Assembly: GCA_016296945.1 (NCBI GenBank)
Contig: JAEDHQ010000021.1
Span: forward strand, 1-24,078
Direction: 5' to 3'
DNA: 24,078 bases
From: Bacilli bacterium
GTDB taxonomy: Bacteria > Bacillota_I > Bacilli_A > ML615J-28 > CAG-698
Made by a program: the position numbers and the translations under genes. Under the pieces are notes generated by a model that made no database searches, was not told the DNA's origin, and saw only the letters and a list, made by a program, of their open reading frames with translations. Positions 8,030 to 16,845 of the stretch are shown piece after piece (positions within the stretch are counted from its first letter, which is position 1; every line of letters starts with the position of its first letter).

Positions 8030-9229
8030 ATGAATAAAATTCCCGGAATAGTTAATAAAATTTCTCGCATTATTTTACATATAGATATGAATGCATTTTT
8101 TGCATCTGTTGAAGTTGCAGAAAATGAAGAATTAAGAGGTAAACCGATTGTTGTGGCACATGATGATCCTTTAGATCGTGGAATTATCGTTTCTCCAAGT
8201 TATGAAGCTCGAAAGTATGGAATCCATGCCCCAATGATTGTTAGAGAAGCTAAGAAGTTGTATCCACATATTATTGTTATAAATGGACATTATGAATTAT
8301 ATGAGAGATATTCTAATTTATTTAAAGAGTATTTGTTGAAAATTACACCATTAGTGGAAATGGCAAGTATTGATGAAGCATTTATTGATATTACCGACCT
8401 AAATTTAGGTGAAAAGACAATTCAACTAGCACAAAAGATTCAAACTGATTTATTAAAATTATATAAATTGCCTTGTAGTATTGGAATTGCTCCTAATAAA
8501 TTTCTCGCAAAAATGGCTTCTGATATGAAGAAACCTCTTGGAATTACAATTCTAAGAAAACGTGATGTGCCAACCATGTTGTGGCCGTTACCGATTGAGG
8601 ATTTGATGTATATTGGTAAAAAGACTTCTCCAAAACTAAAAGCAATTGGAATTAACACGATTGGTGATTTAGTTAAAATTGAAAATAAAAAAATTTTAAT
8701 TGAAACTTTCGGAAATAATTTTTATGAATCGGTTCTTCAACGTGCTAATGGAATTGATGATAGTCCAGTTACAACTGAAAGCAGTATTGCAACATCTGTT
8801 TCTGCTGCCCACACTTTTATGAGCCCTATTTATGATCAATCAATCATTTATGAAATGATTAAAGTATTAATTAATAGTGTAAGTTATCGTTTACAAACAG
8901 AACACCAAATTGCATTGAATGTCGGTATTCAAGTTCGCTATGCGGATTTATATACGCTTTCTCGTAGCAAGCCTTTATATAAAGCAAGTAATGATGAATA
9001 TCAATTGTATCAAAATGCAAAAGAAGTTTTTGATGAATTTTTTGATTCTGAAAAAGGAATTAGATTAGTTGGAGTATTCTGTAATCGTTTAATTGCTCAA
9101 AAAGATGAGCCTAAACAAATATCAATTTTTGATGATTTAAATGAAATTGAGAAAAAACAAATGGTTAATAAATTACTTAATGACATTAACCAACAATTTG
9201 GAAAAAATAGTGTGAAAAAAGGTATTTAA
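8030..9229 (+). CDS. dinB: DNA polymerase IV (Y family)
   Basis: An error-prone translesion polymerase of the DinB type. The 399-residue protein starts at ATG 8030 after GGAAGAGG. The palm carries HIDMNAFFASVE (catalytic D19) and SIDEAFID (D115/E116), and the YEARKYGI motif is present. A helix-hairpin-helix thumb region (MYIGKKTSPKLKAIGINTIGDL) and a little-finger domain follow. A C-terminal QISIFDD resembles the beta-clamp-binding peptide (QxxLF type) that recruits DinB to the sliding clamp. It has its own promoter, and cvfB follows 45 bp downstream from a separate promoter. No LexA/DinR box is recognisable upstream, so SOS control is not evident. Confidence 0.95.
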   Translation: MNKIPGIVNKISRIILHIDMNAFFASVEVAENEELRGKPIVVAHDDPLDRGIIVSPSYEARKYGIHAPMIVREAKKLYPHIIVINGHYELYERYSNLFKEYLLKITPLVEMASIDEAFIDITDLNLGEKTIQLAQKIQTDLLKLYKLPCSIGIAPNKFLAKMASDMKKPLGITILRKRDVPTMLWPLPIEDLMYIGKKTSPKLKAIGINTIGDLVKIENKKILIETFGNNFYESVLQRANGIDDSPVTTESSIATSVSAAHTFMSPIYDQSIIYEMIKVLINSVSYRLQTEHQIALNVGIQVRYADLYTLSRSKPLYKASNDEYQLYQNAKEVFDEFFDSEKGIRLVGVFCNRLIAQKDEPKQISIFDDLNEIEKKQMVNKLLNDINQQFGKNSVKKGI

Positions 9230-9244
9230 TTTTTTTAAAGATTG

Positions 9245-9253
9245 TGGTATAAT
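9245..9253 (+). promoter_or_regulatory. Extended -10 promoter of cvfB
   Basis: TGG-TATAAT with the -10 at 9248-9253. The weak -35 is TTTAAT at 9225-9230, at the end of dinB, with a 17-bp spacer. The predicted leader to ATG 9275 is about 15 bases. Confidence 0.6.
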
Positions 9254-9274
9254 CAATAATAATTGGTGATTATT

Positions 9275-10144
9275 ATGAATTTAGGTAAAGTTAGTAAATT
9301 TAATATTATTAGAGAAACTAAATTAGGTTATGTCTTAGAAAAAGATTATGTTGAATACTTTTTACATCATAATGAATGTAATGGTAAATTATTATATCCC
9401 GGTGATACAGTAGATGCTTTTTTATATTTAGATAAGAAAAATCGTGTTGCAGCTACTTTATTTAAACCATTTATTGAAGCTAATCAAATTGGATTCCTTA
9501 AAGTGATGGGTGTAAAACAAGATATTGGTGTTTTTTGTAATATCGGGATAAGTAAAGATATTTTATTAAGTCGTGATGATTTGCCACATTCCTTTAAAGA
9601 ATGGCCGATTGTTGATGATTTAGTGTTGGCTGAATTAAGAGTCAAGAATAATCACTTAATATTAAAACCTGCTACGAAGATACAAATAATTAAGAAACAT
9701 TCTGAATTATATGGTGATAATTATCAAAAACTTACCCTTAATAGTATTGTAAGTGGTCGTGTTTATCGAATTACTCCTGATGGAATTAATATTGTAACAG
9801 ATAATTATGAAATAATATTTATTTTTAAAACAAATTTTAGAAAGAATTATCGTCTAGGGGAAGTTGTGGAAGCAAAGATCATTGATATTCATGATGATGA
9901 CTATTCTGGAACTATTAATAAAAACAAAGAGTTTCAAATACAAGATGATTTAAAAATCATTGAAGAATATTTACAAGCTAATAATGGTGTATGTTTAATT
10001 ACGGAAAAAAGTAGTCCTGAATTAATAAATCATTGTTTTAATATGAGTAAATCAGCTTATAAAAAAGCAATAGGTGCTTTATTGAAACAAGGTAAGATTG
10101 AAATTACAGATACTAAAATTATTTTAGTAGATTATAAATATTAG
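9275..10144 (+). CDS. cvfB: CvfB/YitL-type S1-domain RNA-binding protein
   Basis: CvfB-family proteins are multi-S1 RNA-binding regulators. In Staphylococcus CvfB affects virulence gene expression; YitL is the Bacillus homologue. The 289-residue product opens GKVSKFNIIRETKLGYVL, has several S1-like beta-barrel modules (GDTVDAFLYLDKKNRVAATLFKP; GFLKVMGVKQDIGVFCNIGISKDILLS; a third from about 155-210) and ends in a winged-helix segment (about 222-289, with SKSAYKKAIGALLKQGKI). I start at ATG 9275 with GGTGAT just upstream; in-frame TTG 9263 and GTG 9266 overlap that signal. The length fits the family (about 290-300). The specific RNA target is unknown. Confidence 0.88.
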   Translation: MNLGKVSKFNIIRETKLGYVLEKDYVEYFLHHNECNGKLLYPGDTVDAFLYLDKKNRVAATLFKPFIEANQIGFLKVMGVKQDIGVFCNIGISKDILLSRDDLPHSFKEWPIVDDLVLAELRVKNNHLILKPATKIQIIKKHSELYGDNYQKLTLNSIVSGRVYRITPDGINIVTDNYEIIFIFKTNFRKNYRLGEVVEAKIIDIHDDDYSGTINKNKEFQIQDDLKIIEEYLQANNGVCLITEKSSPELINHCFNMSKSAYKKAIGALLKQGKIEITDTKIILVDYKY

Positions 10145-10201
10145 AAATTTTAAAATTAAATATTTTATTTATATTAAAAATTGATGAAATAAAGATTAAA
10201 A

Positions 10202-10426
10202 CTATCAAATTATAAAGAGAGAGCTAGTTGGTGAGAATGCTTTAAGAAGATTTTTCTTCATAGTTTTAAGAGACATTATGGAGATTTTGATATAGATTAA
10301 AGAGTGTTAAATGTAAATATTATTTCCTTTTATAATATTATTTACTTTTAGAATTAAGGTGGCACCGCGGAATTATTCGTCCTTAATGTATCATAGATTA
10401 TTATTTATGTTTACTTAAGGATTTTT
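10202..10426 (+). ncRNA. T-box riboswitch leader of hisS-aspS (specifier GAC)
   Basis: A T-box leader senses uncharged tRNA by pairing the anticodon with a specifier codon and the CCA end with the T-box bulge. Stem I base: TATCAAA (10203-10209) with TTTGATA (10286-10292). Stem I landmarks: AGAGAG, GTTGGTGAGAA and the specifier segment AGAGACATTATGGAG. GAC (10272-10274) lies five bases before GGAG, the usual T-box spacing, which indicates Asp. Stem III is about 10313-10345. The T-box AAGGTGGCACCGCGG is at 10356-10370. The antiterminator pairs TTAAGG (10354-10359) with CCTTAA (10381-10386). The competing terminator uses the same CCTTAA. The promoter is not clear in the AT-rich DNA before 10200. 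Confidence 0.95.
10380..10426 (+). terminator. T-box-regulated terminator
   Basis: TCCTTAA (10380-10386) pairs with TTAAGGA (10415-10421), with GTA/TAC pairs inside, followed by TTTTT. The 5' arm is shared with the antiterminator, so the two structures exclude each other. Confidence 0.9.
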
Positions 10427-10492
10427 ATTTTATATTGTTATTAAGTTTTAATTATTAGATTTTAAATTTTAATTATATTGAAGGAGTAAAGT

Positions 10493-11779
10493 ATGGCACA
10501 AAGTATAAATTGTCAAAAAGTTAAGGGGACAATCGATTTTTATGGTGAATTATCTAGTAAAAAAAGATATGTAGAAAATAAAGCACGTGAAATTTGTAAA
10601 AAATATAATATGGAAGAAATTATTACTCCAACTTTTGAAAACACTGAGGTATTTAGTCGTAGTAGTGGAGATGGTTCTGATATTGTTAATAAAGAAATGT
10701 ATACATTCTTAGATAAAAGTGAAAGAAGTATTACATTACGTCCGGAAGGAACAGCGGGTGTTGTTCGTAGTTTCTTAGAAAACAAATTATATGTTAATCC
10801 AGGTTTAAAGAAATATTACTATTGTGGACCGATGTTTCGTTTTGAACGTCCACAAGCTGGTCGTTTTCGTGAGTTCTCGCAATTTGGTGTTGAATTCTTT
10901 GGTGAAGATAATTATTTACTTGATGCTAGTGTTATTGCTTTAGGAGATAAGATTTTAAAGAGTTATGGATTAAGTGGTAAATATCGTATTTGTGTTAATA
11001 CTATTGGTGATTTTAAATCACGTCAAGTCTATCAAGTTGCTTTAAAAGAATATTTTTCAAAATATATTGATTCTTTATGCGATGATTGTAAACGTCGTTT
11101 AGAAAAAAATCCAATGCGTATTTTAGATTGTAAAGTTGATAAAGAGAGTGAAGTTTTAAAGAACGCTCCAAAGATTAAAGATTATTTAACTGACGAATCG
11201 AAAGAATACTTTAAGAATTTACAAGAAGCATTAGCGTATTTAGGTTGTGATTATTATGTTGATGATAATCTTGTACGTGGATTAGATTATTATACTGATA
11301 CAGTATTCGAATATATTGCTTGCAATGATGATTCAGAGAATTCAATCAACGGTATGGCAATTTGTGCAGGAGGTAAATATGCTGAACTAGTTAGTAAGTT
11401 TGGCGGTCCTGATATTTCTGGTATTGGTTTTGCTTTTGGTGTTGAACGTGTTACAAATTTAATGGATAAATTTGGTTTATTTGATGATAATGTTAAAACA
11501 AAAGTAGATTTTGTTTTAATAGGCTTGGATAAAGTTGCAAAGTTGTTTACAATTAAATTAGCTAATGAAATTCGCGATTTAGGATATGTTTGCGAATTAG
11601 ATTATAAAAATACAAGTTTTAAATCACAATTTAAGTTGGTTGATCGCGTAAATGCTAAAAATATACTGATTTTTGGTGAAGAAGAAATTAAGAATAATCT
11701 TGTTACTGTAAAGAACAATGAGAATGGTGAACAAAAGTCAGTTAAATTAGATGATTTTTTAGAAAGTATAAAAAAATAG
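10493..11779 (+). CDS. hisS: Histidyl-tRNA synthetase
   Basis: A class II aminoacyl-tRNA synthetase that charges tRNA-His. The 428-residue protein starts at ATG 10493 after AAGGAG. It contains the N-terminal VKGTIDFY and RPEGTAG segments, motif 2 MFRFERPQAGRFREFSQ (R116), the histidine-binding RGLDYYTDTVFEY (R262), motif 3 (GIGFAFGVERV) and a C-terminal anticodon-binding domain (about 335-428). The length is typical. It is the first gene after the T-box leader, so its expression should depend on uncharged tRNA. aspS follows 42 bp downstream, as in many Bacillota. Confidence 0.97.
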   Translation: MAQSINCQKVKGTIDFYGELSSKKRYVENKAREICKKYNMEEIITPTFENTEVFSRSSGDGSDIVNKEMYTFLDKSERSITLRPEGTAGVVRSFLENKLYVNPGLKKYYYCGPMFRFERPQAGRFREFSQFGVEFFGEDNYLLDASVIALGDKILKSYGLSGKYRICVNTIGDFKSRQVYQVALKEYFSKYIDSLCDDCKRRLEKNPMRILDCKVDKESEVLKNAPKIKDYLTDESKEYFKNLQEALAYLGCDYYVDDNLVRGLDYYTDTVFEYIACNDDSENSINGMAICAGGKYAELVSKFGGPDISGIGFAFGVERVTNLMDKFGLFDDNVKTKVDFVLIGLDKVAKLFTIKLANEIRDLGYVCELDYKNTSFKSQFKLVDRVNAKNILIFGEEEIKNNLVTVKNNENGEQKSVKLDDFLESIKK

Positions 11780-11821
11780 TATAAATTTTAATTTTATAAT
11801 AAATTATAAGGAGAAATAAAT

Positions 11822-13573
11822 ATGGCAATTAGAACACATAATAATGGACAATTAAGATTAGAAAATGTTGGTGAAAAAGTTATTTTATCTGGTTGGGTTG
11901 CGAAAAAACGTAACCTTGGTGGCTTAATTTTCATTGATTTAAGAGATAGACATGGAATTACTCAAGTAGTTGCTCGTCCTGAAACTGATGGATATAAAGT
12001 ATTAGAGGATGTCCGTAATGAATTTGTTATTAAAGTAACAGGAACAGTTTTACAACGTGAGAGTATAAATAAAAATATTCCAACAGGTGATATTGAAGTT
12101 GAGGCTGAAGTTGTTGAAGTATTAAGTGAGGCTGAACAACCTCCAATGATCATTGCTGATGAAACTGACGCATTAGAAGATTTTCGTATGAAATATCGTT
12201 ATTTAGATTTGCGTCGTCCTGTAATGCAAAAGAATTTGATTTTACGTCATCGCGTAACACAAGCAGTACGTAACTATTTTGATTCTTTAGAGTTTGTAGA
12301 AGTAGAAACTCCTGTTTTTGGTAAATCATCACCTGAAGGTGCTCGTGACTATTTAGTTCCTTCACGCGTTAATCCAGGCAAGTTCTATGCTTTGCCGCAA
12401 TCACCACAATTATATAAACAATTGTTGATGGTTGCTGGTATGGAAAAATATTATCAAATTGTTAAATGTTTCCGTGATGAAGATTTACGTGCTGACCGTC
12501 AAATGGAATTTACACAAATTGATGTGGAAATGAGTTTTATTGATGAAGAAGATGTATATGAATTAATTGAAGGAATGATTAAACGTGTAATGAAGGAAGC
12601 TAAAGGAATTGATATTGAAACTCCTTTTAAACGTATTCCTTTTGATGAATCAATGGCATTATATGGCAATGATAAACCTGATTTACGTTTTGGTTTAGAA
12701 TTACATGATGTTTCTAAATATTTTGATGGAATTGAATTTACTGTTACAAAAGATTGTTTAGCTAATGGTGGTTTAGTTAAGGGATTAAACGCTAAAGGCG
12801 CTGCTTCTAAATATTCTCGTAAAGAAATTGATCGTTTAACAGAAAGTCTAAAGAAATATCGTGCAAAAGGCTTAATGTGGTTAAAATATGAAAATAATGT
12901 TTTTTCAGGAAGTATCGCCAAATTTATGAATGAAGAAATCTATCAAAACTTCATTAATGAATTTAACGTTGAAAATGGTGACTTATTATTCTTTGTAGCT
13001 GATAAAAAAGATATTTGTAATGCTTCTTTAGCATTTTTACGTAATACTTTAGGTAAAGAATTAGGCTTAATCGATCCTAATAGATATGAATATTGTTGGA
13101 TTACTAATTGGCCATCATTTGAATGGTCTGAAGAAGAACAACGCTATATCGCTGCTCATCATCCATTCACATGTCCTAAGGATGAATTTAAAGATATGTT
13201 ATTAACTGCTCCTGAAAAATGTTATTCAAAATGTTATGATATCGTTTTAAATGGCTATGAATTAGGTAGTGGTTCAATCAGAATTCATGATCAAAAAATG
13301 CAATCTGATATGTTTAAAGCGATTGGCCTATCAGATGAAGACATTAAGGCTAAATTTGGTTACTTTGTTGATGCATTAAAATTTGGTACTCCTCCTCATG
13401 GTGGAATCGCCTTAGGTTTAGACCGTTTAGTGATGTTATTAACTGGATCTTCTTCAATTCGTGATGTTATTGCCTTTCCTAAGAGTGCCAATGCAATGTG
13501 CCCAATGAGTGGTGCTCCAACAGAAGTTACAGATTTCCAATTAAAAGAATTACATATCGAAGTTAAAAAATAA
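11822..13573 (+). CDS. aspS: Aspartyl-tRNA synthetase (bacterial type)
   Basis: A class II synthetase charging tRNA-Asp. The 583-residue protein starts at ATG 11822 with AAGGAG upstream. The N-terminal OB-fold anticodon domain (about 1-105, with VILSGWVAKKRNLGGLIFIDLRD) is followed by the catalytic core: FRMKYRYLDLRRP, QSPQLYKQLLM, motif 2 FRDEDLRADRQ (R218), the bacterial GAD insertion (about 285-400), ELGSGSIRIHD and motif 3 GIALGLDRL. Length and domain order match bacterial AspRS. Whether it also charges tRNA-Asn cannot be told from this window. It is under the same T-box as hisS, whose specifier reads Asp. Confidence 0.97.
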   Translation: MAIRTHNNGQLRLENVGEKVILSGWVAKKRNLGGLIFIDLRDRHGITQVVARPETDGYKVLEDVRNEFVIKVTGTVLQRESINKNIPTGDIEVEAEVVEVLSEAEQPPMIIADETDALEDFRMKYRYLDLRRPVMQKNLILRHRVTQAVRNYFDSLEFVEVETPVFGKSSPEGARDYLVPSRVNPGKFYALPQSPQLYKQLLMVAGMEKYYQIVKCFRDEDLRADRQMEFTQIDVEMSFIDEEDVYELIEGMIKRVMKEAKGIDIETPFKRIPFDESMALYGNDKPDLRFGLELHDVSKYFDGIEFTVTKDCLANGGLVKGLNAKGAASKYSRKEIDRLTESLKKYRAKGLMWLKYENNVFSGSIAKFMNEEIYQNFINEFNVENGDLLFFVADKKDICNASLAFLRNTLGKELGLIDPNRYEYCWITNWPSFEWSEEEQRYIAAHHPFTCPKDEFKDMLLTAPEKCYSKCYDIVLNGYELGSGSIRIHDQKMQSDMFKAIGLSDEDIKAKFGYFVDALKFGTPPHGGIALGLDRLVMLLTGSSSIRDVIAFPKSANAMCPMSGAPTEVTDFQLKELHIEVKK

Positions 13574-13592
13574 AAAAATTATTTAATAATTT

Positions 13593-14267
13593 ATGGAAAA
13601 TCAATATACAAGAACACAATATTTATTTAATGAGAAATTTCATAAAATTCAAAGTGCAACCATTTGTGTTGTTGGCTTAGGTGGTGTTGGCGGACAAGCT
13701 TTAGTTACTTTAGCAAGAACTGGAGTTACGAATTTCATTATTTGTGACTTTGACACTGTCAATATTACTAATTGTAATCGCCAAGTTGTCGCAAATCTAA
13801 ATACAATTGGCAAACTAAAAACAGATATTTGTGAAGACATTTTAAAAGCAATTAATCCTAATATACAAATTATTAAAATAAATCAAAAGTTTTCAAAAGA
13901 TTTAGATTTATTTAGTTATCACTTTGATTATTTAATTGATGCCATTGATGATGTAGATAATAAATATCTATTGATTAAGAAGTGTCTTGAAAATGAAGTA
14001 AATTTTATTAGTTCGATGGGAACTGCGAAAAAATTTGATTTAAAAAAACTAGAAATTATCGATATAAATAAAACAGAATATGATCCATTAGCAAAAATAA
14101 TTCGCAAAAAGCTACGTGATGACAACTTAAAGGTTAAATTTAAATGCTTATCAAGTAAAGAAGAAGTAAGACTTAAAGGTACAAATCTTGGTTCTTATAT
14201 GCCTGTCACTGCCACAGCCGGATTAATGATTGCGGATTATGTAATAAAACAAATAATAAATAATTAA
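13593..14267 (+). CDS. tcdA: tRNA threonylcarbamoyladenosine dehydratase
   Basis: An E1/ThiF-like enzyme (CsdL/YrvM/TcdA) that cyclises t6A37 in ANN-decoding tRNAs to ct6A using ATP. The 224-residue protein has the Rossmann motif VVGLGGVGGQA (G28-A36), the adenylation signature DFDTVNITNCNRQ (D52-Q64, with R63) and DAIDDVDNK. It also has the TcdA-specific SSMGTAKKFD and DINKTEYDPLAKIIRKKLR, and SYMPVTATAG near the end. It is somewhat shorter than usual (about 250). The ATG at 13593 has no good Shine-Dalgarno and is probably read by coupling to aspS 20 bp upstream. The hisS-aspS-tcdA order is conserved in Bacillota. Confidence 0.9.
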   Translation: MENQYTRTQYLFNEKFHKIQSATICVVGLGGVGGQALVTLARTGVTNFIICDFDTVNITNCNRQVVANLNTIGKLKTDICEDILKAINPNIQIIKINQKFSKDLDLFSYHFDYLIDAIDDVDNKYLLIKKCLENEVNFISSMGTAKKFDLKKLEIIDINKTEYDPLAKIIRKKLRDDNLKVKFKCLSSKEEVRLKGTNLGSYMPVTATAGLMIADYVIKQIINN

Positions 14268-14296
14268 TATATATTAAAAATAAAAGGAGAGCAATA

Positions 14297-14764
14297 ATGC
14301 GCAAAGATTATATTTCATGGGATGAATACTTTATGGGAGTGGCTCTACTAAGTGCAAAACGTAGTAAAGACCCAAACACTCAAGTTGGTGCTTGTATTGT
14401 AAATCAAAATAAGAAAATTGTTGGAATTGGTTATAATGGATTACCATTTGGTTGTGATGATGAAACATTTCCATGGGAAAGAAGTGGTAATTTTTTAGAT
14501 ACAAAATATCCTTATGTTGTTCATGCAGAACCTAATGCAATTTTAAATTCTAATTCACAAACAGTTGGTTGCACATTATATGTATCATTATTTCCTTGTA
14601 ATGAATGTGCTAAGTTAATTATTCAAAGTGGAATCAAAGAAATTGTTTATATGGATGATAAATACAATGGTACTGAGTCTGATATTGCCTCTAAAAAAAT
14701 GTTAGATGCTGCGAAGGTATCTTATAGAAAAATGAAAAAAGTCGAAGTAGAACTTAAAAAATAG
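14297..14764 (+). CDS. comEB: dCMP/cytidine deaminase family protein (ComEB-like)
   Basis: A zinc deaminase of the dCMP deaminase type, converting dCMP to dUMP for dTMP synthesis. The 155-residue protein has the zinc site H76-A-E78 (catalytic Glu) and PCNEC (C101, C104). It also has the family segments SKDPNTQVGACIV and GIGYNGLPFGCDD, the latter typical of dCMP deaminases. ATG 14297 follows AAAGGAGAG. It sits in the T-box-led run downstream of tcdA, without functional linkage to its neighbours. In Bacillus the homologue lies in the comE operon; no comEA or comEC is seen here. Substrate assignment rests on family resemblance. Confidence 0.9.
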   Translation: MRKDYISWDEYFMGVALLSAKRSKDPNTQVGACIVNQNKKIVGIGYNGLPFGCDDETFPWERSGNFLDTKYPYVVHAEPNAILNSNSQTVGCTLYVSLFPCNECAKLIIQSGIKEIVYMDDKYNGTESDIASKKMLDAAKVSYRKMKKVEVELKK

Positions 14765-14829
14765 TGCTATTTTAAAAAAATATTTGAATTTTATTAATTA
14801 TAAATAGAAAGAAAGGTGAAATAGTTAAG

Positions 14830-15954
14830 ATGTTGAAAAATTATTTTAAAGACTTATGGAATAGATTTATTCATACGCATATTATGACTAAAGTATTTAT
14901 CTTTCTATTTATTACTTTAGAAATATTTATTTTAGTTATTAGTTTTGTTAAGGTTGACTATACAATTACAACACCAGGATTTTTAACTGAAGCAATGTAT
15001 ATGGTTGATGTGGATACAGAAAATGAACGCGGACATATTTTAACTGTTAGTGTTACAGAATATACTGATGCATCTTTGATTCAATATTGGCTTGCAAAAG
15101 GCGAAAAACGTGTTGTCTTAACTGAAAAGAAAGATGATGACCTCACAAAAGAACAAGATAATAAGTATGGCATTATTTCAAAAAAAATTGCAATTAATAA
15201 TGCGATAATAAATGCTTATGAAGCAGCAAGTTTTGTTGATTCATCAATAAAATTAGTTAAAGAATATAAAGGCATGGTGGTTGCTGTTGTTTCAGGATTA
15301 GCAAGTACAGATATTTATCCTGATGATGTAATTACAAAAATTAATGGTGTCTCATTTACATCCCAAGAGCAATTTTATAATGAATACTATCGTTTAGTTG
15401 GTTCAGATCGCAAAGGTGCTATATTGAATGAAGGCGATAGTATTGAATTTACTGTTTTACGTTATAATAGTGAGATTCAAAAGGATGTAGAATTAACTAA
15501 ATCTGCAAAATTATCTAAAAATTCCAATGGTACTTTATCATTAGGATTAACATTATATGAATATGTTACAGTTGATGGTGCTAATTCTTACCCAAAATTT
15601 AATATTTTATATAATGAACAATTAGATGCGAAAGGTGGATCTGGTGGAGCTATGATGGCTTTATCAATCTATAATGGATTGTTAGAAAAAGATATAACAA
15701 ATGGATTAATCATTGCGGGTACAGGAACAATTGGTTTAGATGGTAATATTGGTGCAATTGGTGGCATTGAACAAAAAATTATTAAAGCTTTTATGAGTGG
15801 TGTTGATGTTTTTTATGTAGATCAATATGATTATGATGCTGCAATTTCAGCTTGTGAAAAGCATGGTTATAATAAAGATTTAGTAGTTAGTGTTTCTGAA
15901 TTTACTGATATTTTAAATGATTTAAATGAAAGGGGAAAAACTAATGAACAGTAA
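14830..15954 (+). CDS. ylbL: Membrane-anchored PDZ-Lon (S16) protease, YlbL/SepM family
   Basis: A membrane-tethered protease combining a PDZ domain with a Lon-type proteolytic domain. Relatives are YlbL of Bacillus and SepM of streptococci. The 374-residue protein has one N-terminal transmembrane helix (about 20-41), a PDZ domain (about 140-230, with GMVVAVVSGLASTDIYPDDVI) and a C-terminal S16 domain. The Ser-Lys dyad is visible: S271 in GGSGGAMMAL and K316 in IEQKIIKA, spaced as in Lon. No AAA module is present, as expected. AAAGGTGA lies about 10 bases before ATG 14830. The next gene overlaps its 3' end, so the two are probably co-translated. The natural substrate is unknown. Confidence 0.9.
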   Translation: MLKNYFKDLWNRFIHTHIMTKVFIFLFITLEIFILVISFVKVDYTITTPGFLTEAMYMVDVDTENERGHILTVSVTEYTDASLIQYWLAKGEKRVVLTEKKDDDLTKEQDNKYGIISKKIAINNAIINAYEAASFVDSSIKLVKEYKGMVVAVVSGLASTDIYPDDVITKINGVSFTSQEQFYNEYYRLVGSDRKGAILNEGDSIEFTVLRYNSEIQKDVELTKSAKLSKNSNGTLSLGLTLYEYVTVDGANSYPKFNILYNEQLDAKGGSGGAMMALSIYNGLLEKDITNGLIIAGTGTIGLDGNIGAIGGIEQKIIKAFMSGVDVFYVDQYDYDAAISACEKHGYNKDLVVSVSEFTDILNDLNERGKTNEQ

Positions 15955-16354
15955 AGTTGAAAAAAGTTTTTGGCGTACTGGTAAAGATGATTATAAAAAA
16001 TTAATGAGTATTAAACTGAAAACAAAAACAAATTTAGGTTCATTTTTATTAGGTTTATTACTTACTGCCCTTATAATTTTTCCAATAGCTTGTGTTGTTT
16101 TTCAAGTTATTGAACTGTATTGGTTTAGTCATAAAACAATTGTTTTATTCTTAGCTATTGCTTGGGGTCTATTAATGATAGCTAATGGCTTATCAAATTA
16201 TATTACAGTTAAAGTTTTAAAAGCGTATGATAAAGATATGACTGATATTCAAAACTTAGATGATAAAGCCATATGGTTTTATCATACATTAAACCCTGGT
16301 TTTGGTGCTTTTATGCTTGTTATAATGATATTTTTCTGGGTGAGTGCATCATGA
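15944..16354 (+). CDS. Small three-helix membrane protein, unknown
   Basis: I do not recognise this 136-residue protein. A charged N-terminal 30 residues (NSKVEKSFWRTGKDDYKKLM) precede three hydrophobic helices: about 33-57 (LGSFLLGLLLTALIIFPIAC), about 64-86 (VLFLAIAWGLLMIANGL) and about 115-135 (GFGAFMLVIMIFFWV). A cytosolic loop between the last two carries KAYDKDMTDIQNLDDKA. I use ATG 15944 because GAAAGGGG lies 8 bases upstream; an in-frame ATG at 15926 precedes that signal. It overlaps the protease gene by 11 bp, and its TGA overlaps the lspA ATG, so it sits inside a translationally coupled protease-protease cassette. Confidence 0.82.
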   Translation: MNSKVEKSFWRTGKDDYKKLMSIKLKTKTNLGSFLLGLLLTALIIFPIACVVFQVIELYWFSHKTIVLFLAIAWGLLMIANGLSNYITVKVLKAYDKDMTDIQNLDDKAIWFYHTLNPGFGAFMLVIMIFFWVSAS

Positions 16355-16845
16355 AATTAAAAGAAATTTTATTATACATAGGAATCGTTTTCGGATTAAT
16401 TCTTGTCGATCAAGTTTCTAAATTTTTTGTTTTTAAAAATTTAGAACTTCGAAGCTATGAATGTATTCCTGGTTTTATTCGTTTTGATGTTTTATATAAT
16501 AAAGGAGCAATGTTTGGTATTTTCCAAGGAAAAACAGTGTTATTCTTTATTGTGACTGCTATTGGACTTGGTGTTTTTGGATATATGCTTAAATATGGTA
16601 ATATGAAAGAACATCCTTTTTACACTATGGGCTTATTGTTTATGATTGGAGGAACTATTGGTAATTTTATTGACCGTTTTTTATCCCTTTTTCCATCAAC
16701 TGGACTTCAAGGTGTAAGAGACTTTATTACTTTTGATTTCTTTAATTTCGCAAGTTTTAATTTTGCTGATATGTGTATGTGTTGTGGAATAGTTATGTTG
16801 GCTTTTGATATTATTTTTGGAGATATAGGAAAACAATGGACGTAA
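16351..16845 (+). CDS. lspA: Lipoprotein signal peptidase (SPase II)
   Basis: An integral membrane aspartyl protease that removes signal peptides from lipidated prolipoproteins. The 164-residue protein has four hydrophobic helices and the family motifs LVDQVSK (D20), YNKGAMFG, GGTIGNFIDR with catalytic D108, and FNFADMCM with catalytic D140. ATG 16351 overlaps the TGA of the preceding gene (ATGA), with GGGTGAG upstream. A longer in-frame start at 16273 would lie inside the upstream gene and add residues unlike the family N-terminus. rluD follows with a 10-bp overlap, matching the lspA-rluD (ylyB) pairing of Bacillota. Confidence 0.96.
   Translation: MKLKEILLYIGIVFGLILVDQVSKFFVFKNLELRSYECIPGFIRFDVLYNKGAMFGIFQGKTVLFFIVTAIGLGVFGYMLKYGNMKEHPFYTMGLLFMIGGTIGNFIDRFLSLFPSTGLQGVRDFITFDFFNFASFNFADMCMCCGIVMLAFDIIFGDIGKQWT

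Noticed and set aside
12499..12921. 140-codon minus-strand frame inside aspS
   Set aside because: It lies entirely antisense to a well-conserved aspS core, has no ribosome site, and has a Ser-rich, biased composition typical of a shadow frame.
16273..16350. N-terminally extended lspA
   Set aside because: The extra residues come from the shifted frame of the upstream gene. The ATGA junction at 16351 with GGGTGAG upstream and the family N-terminus favour the shorter form.
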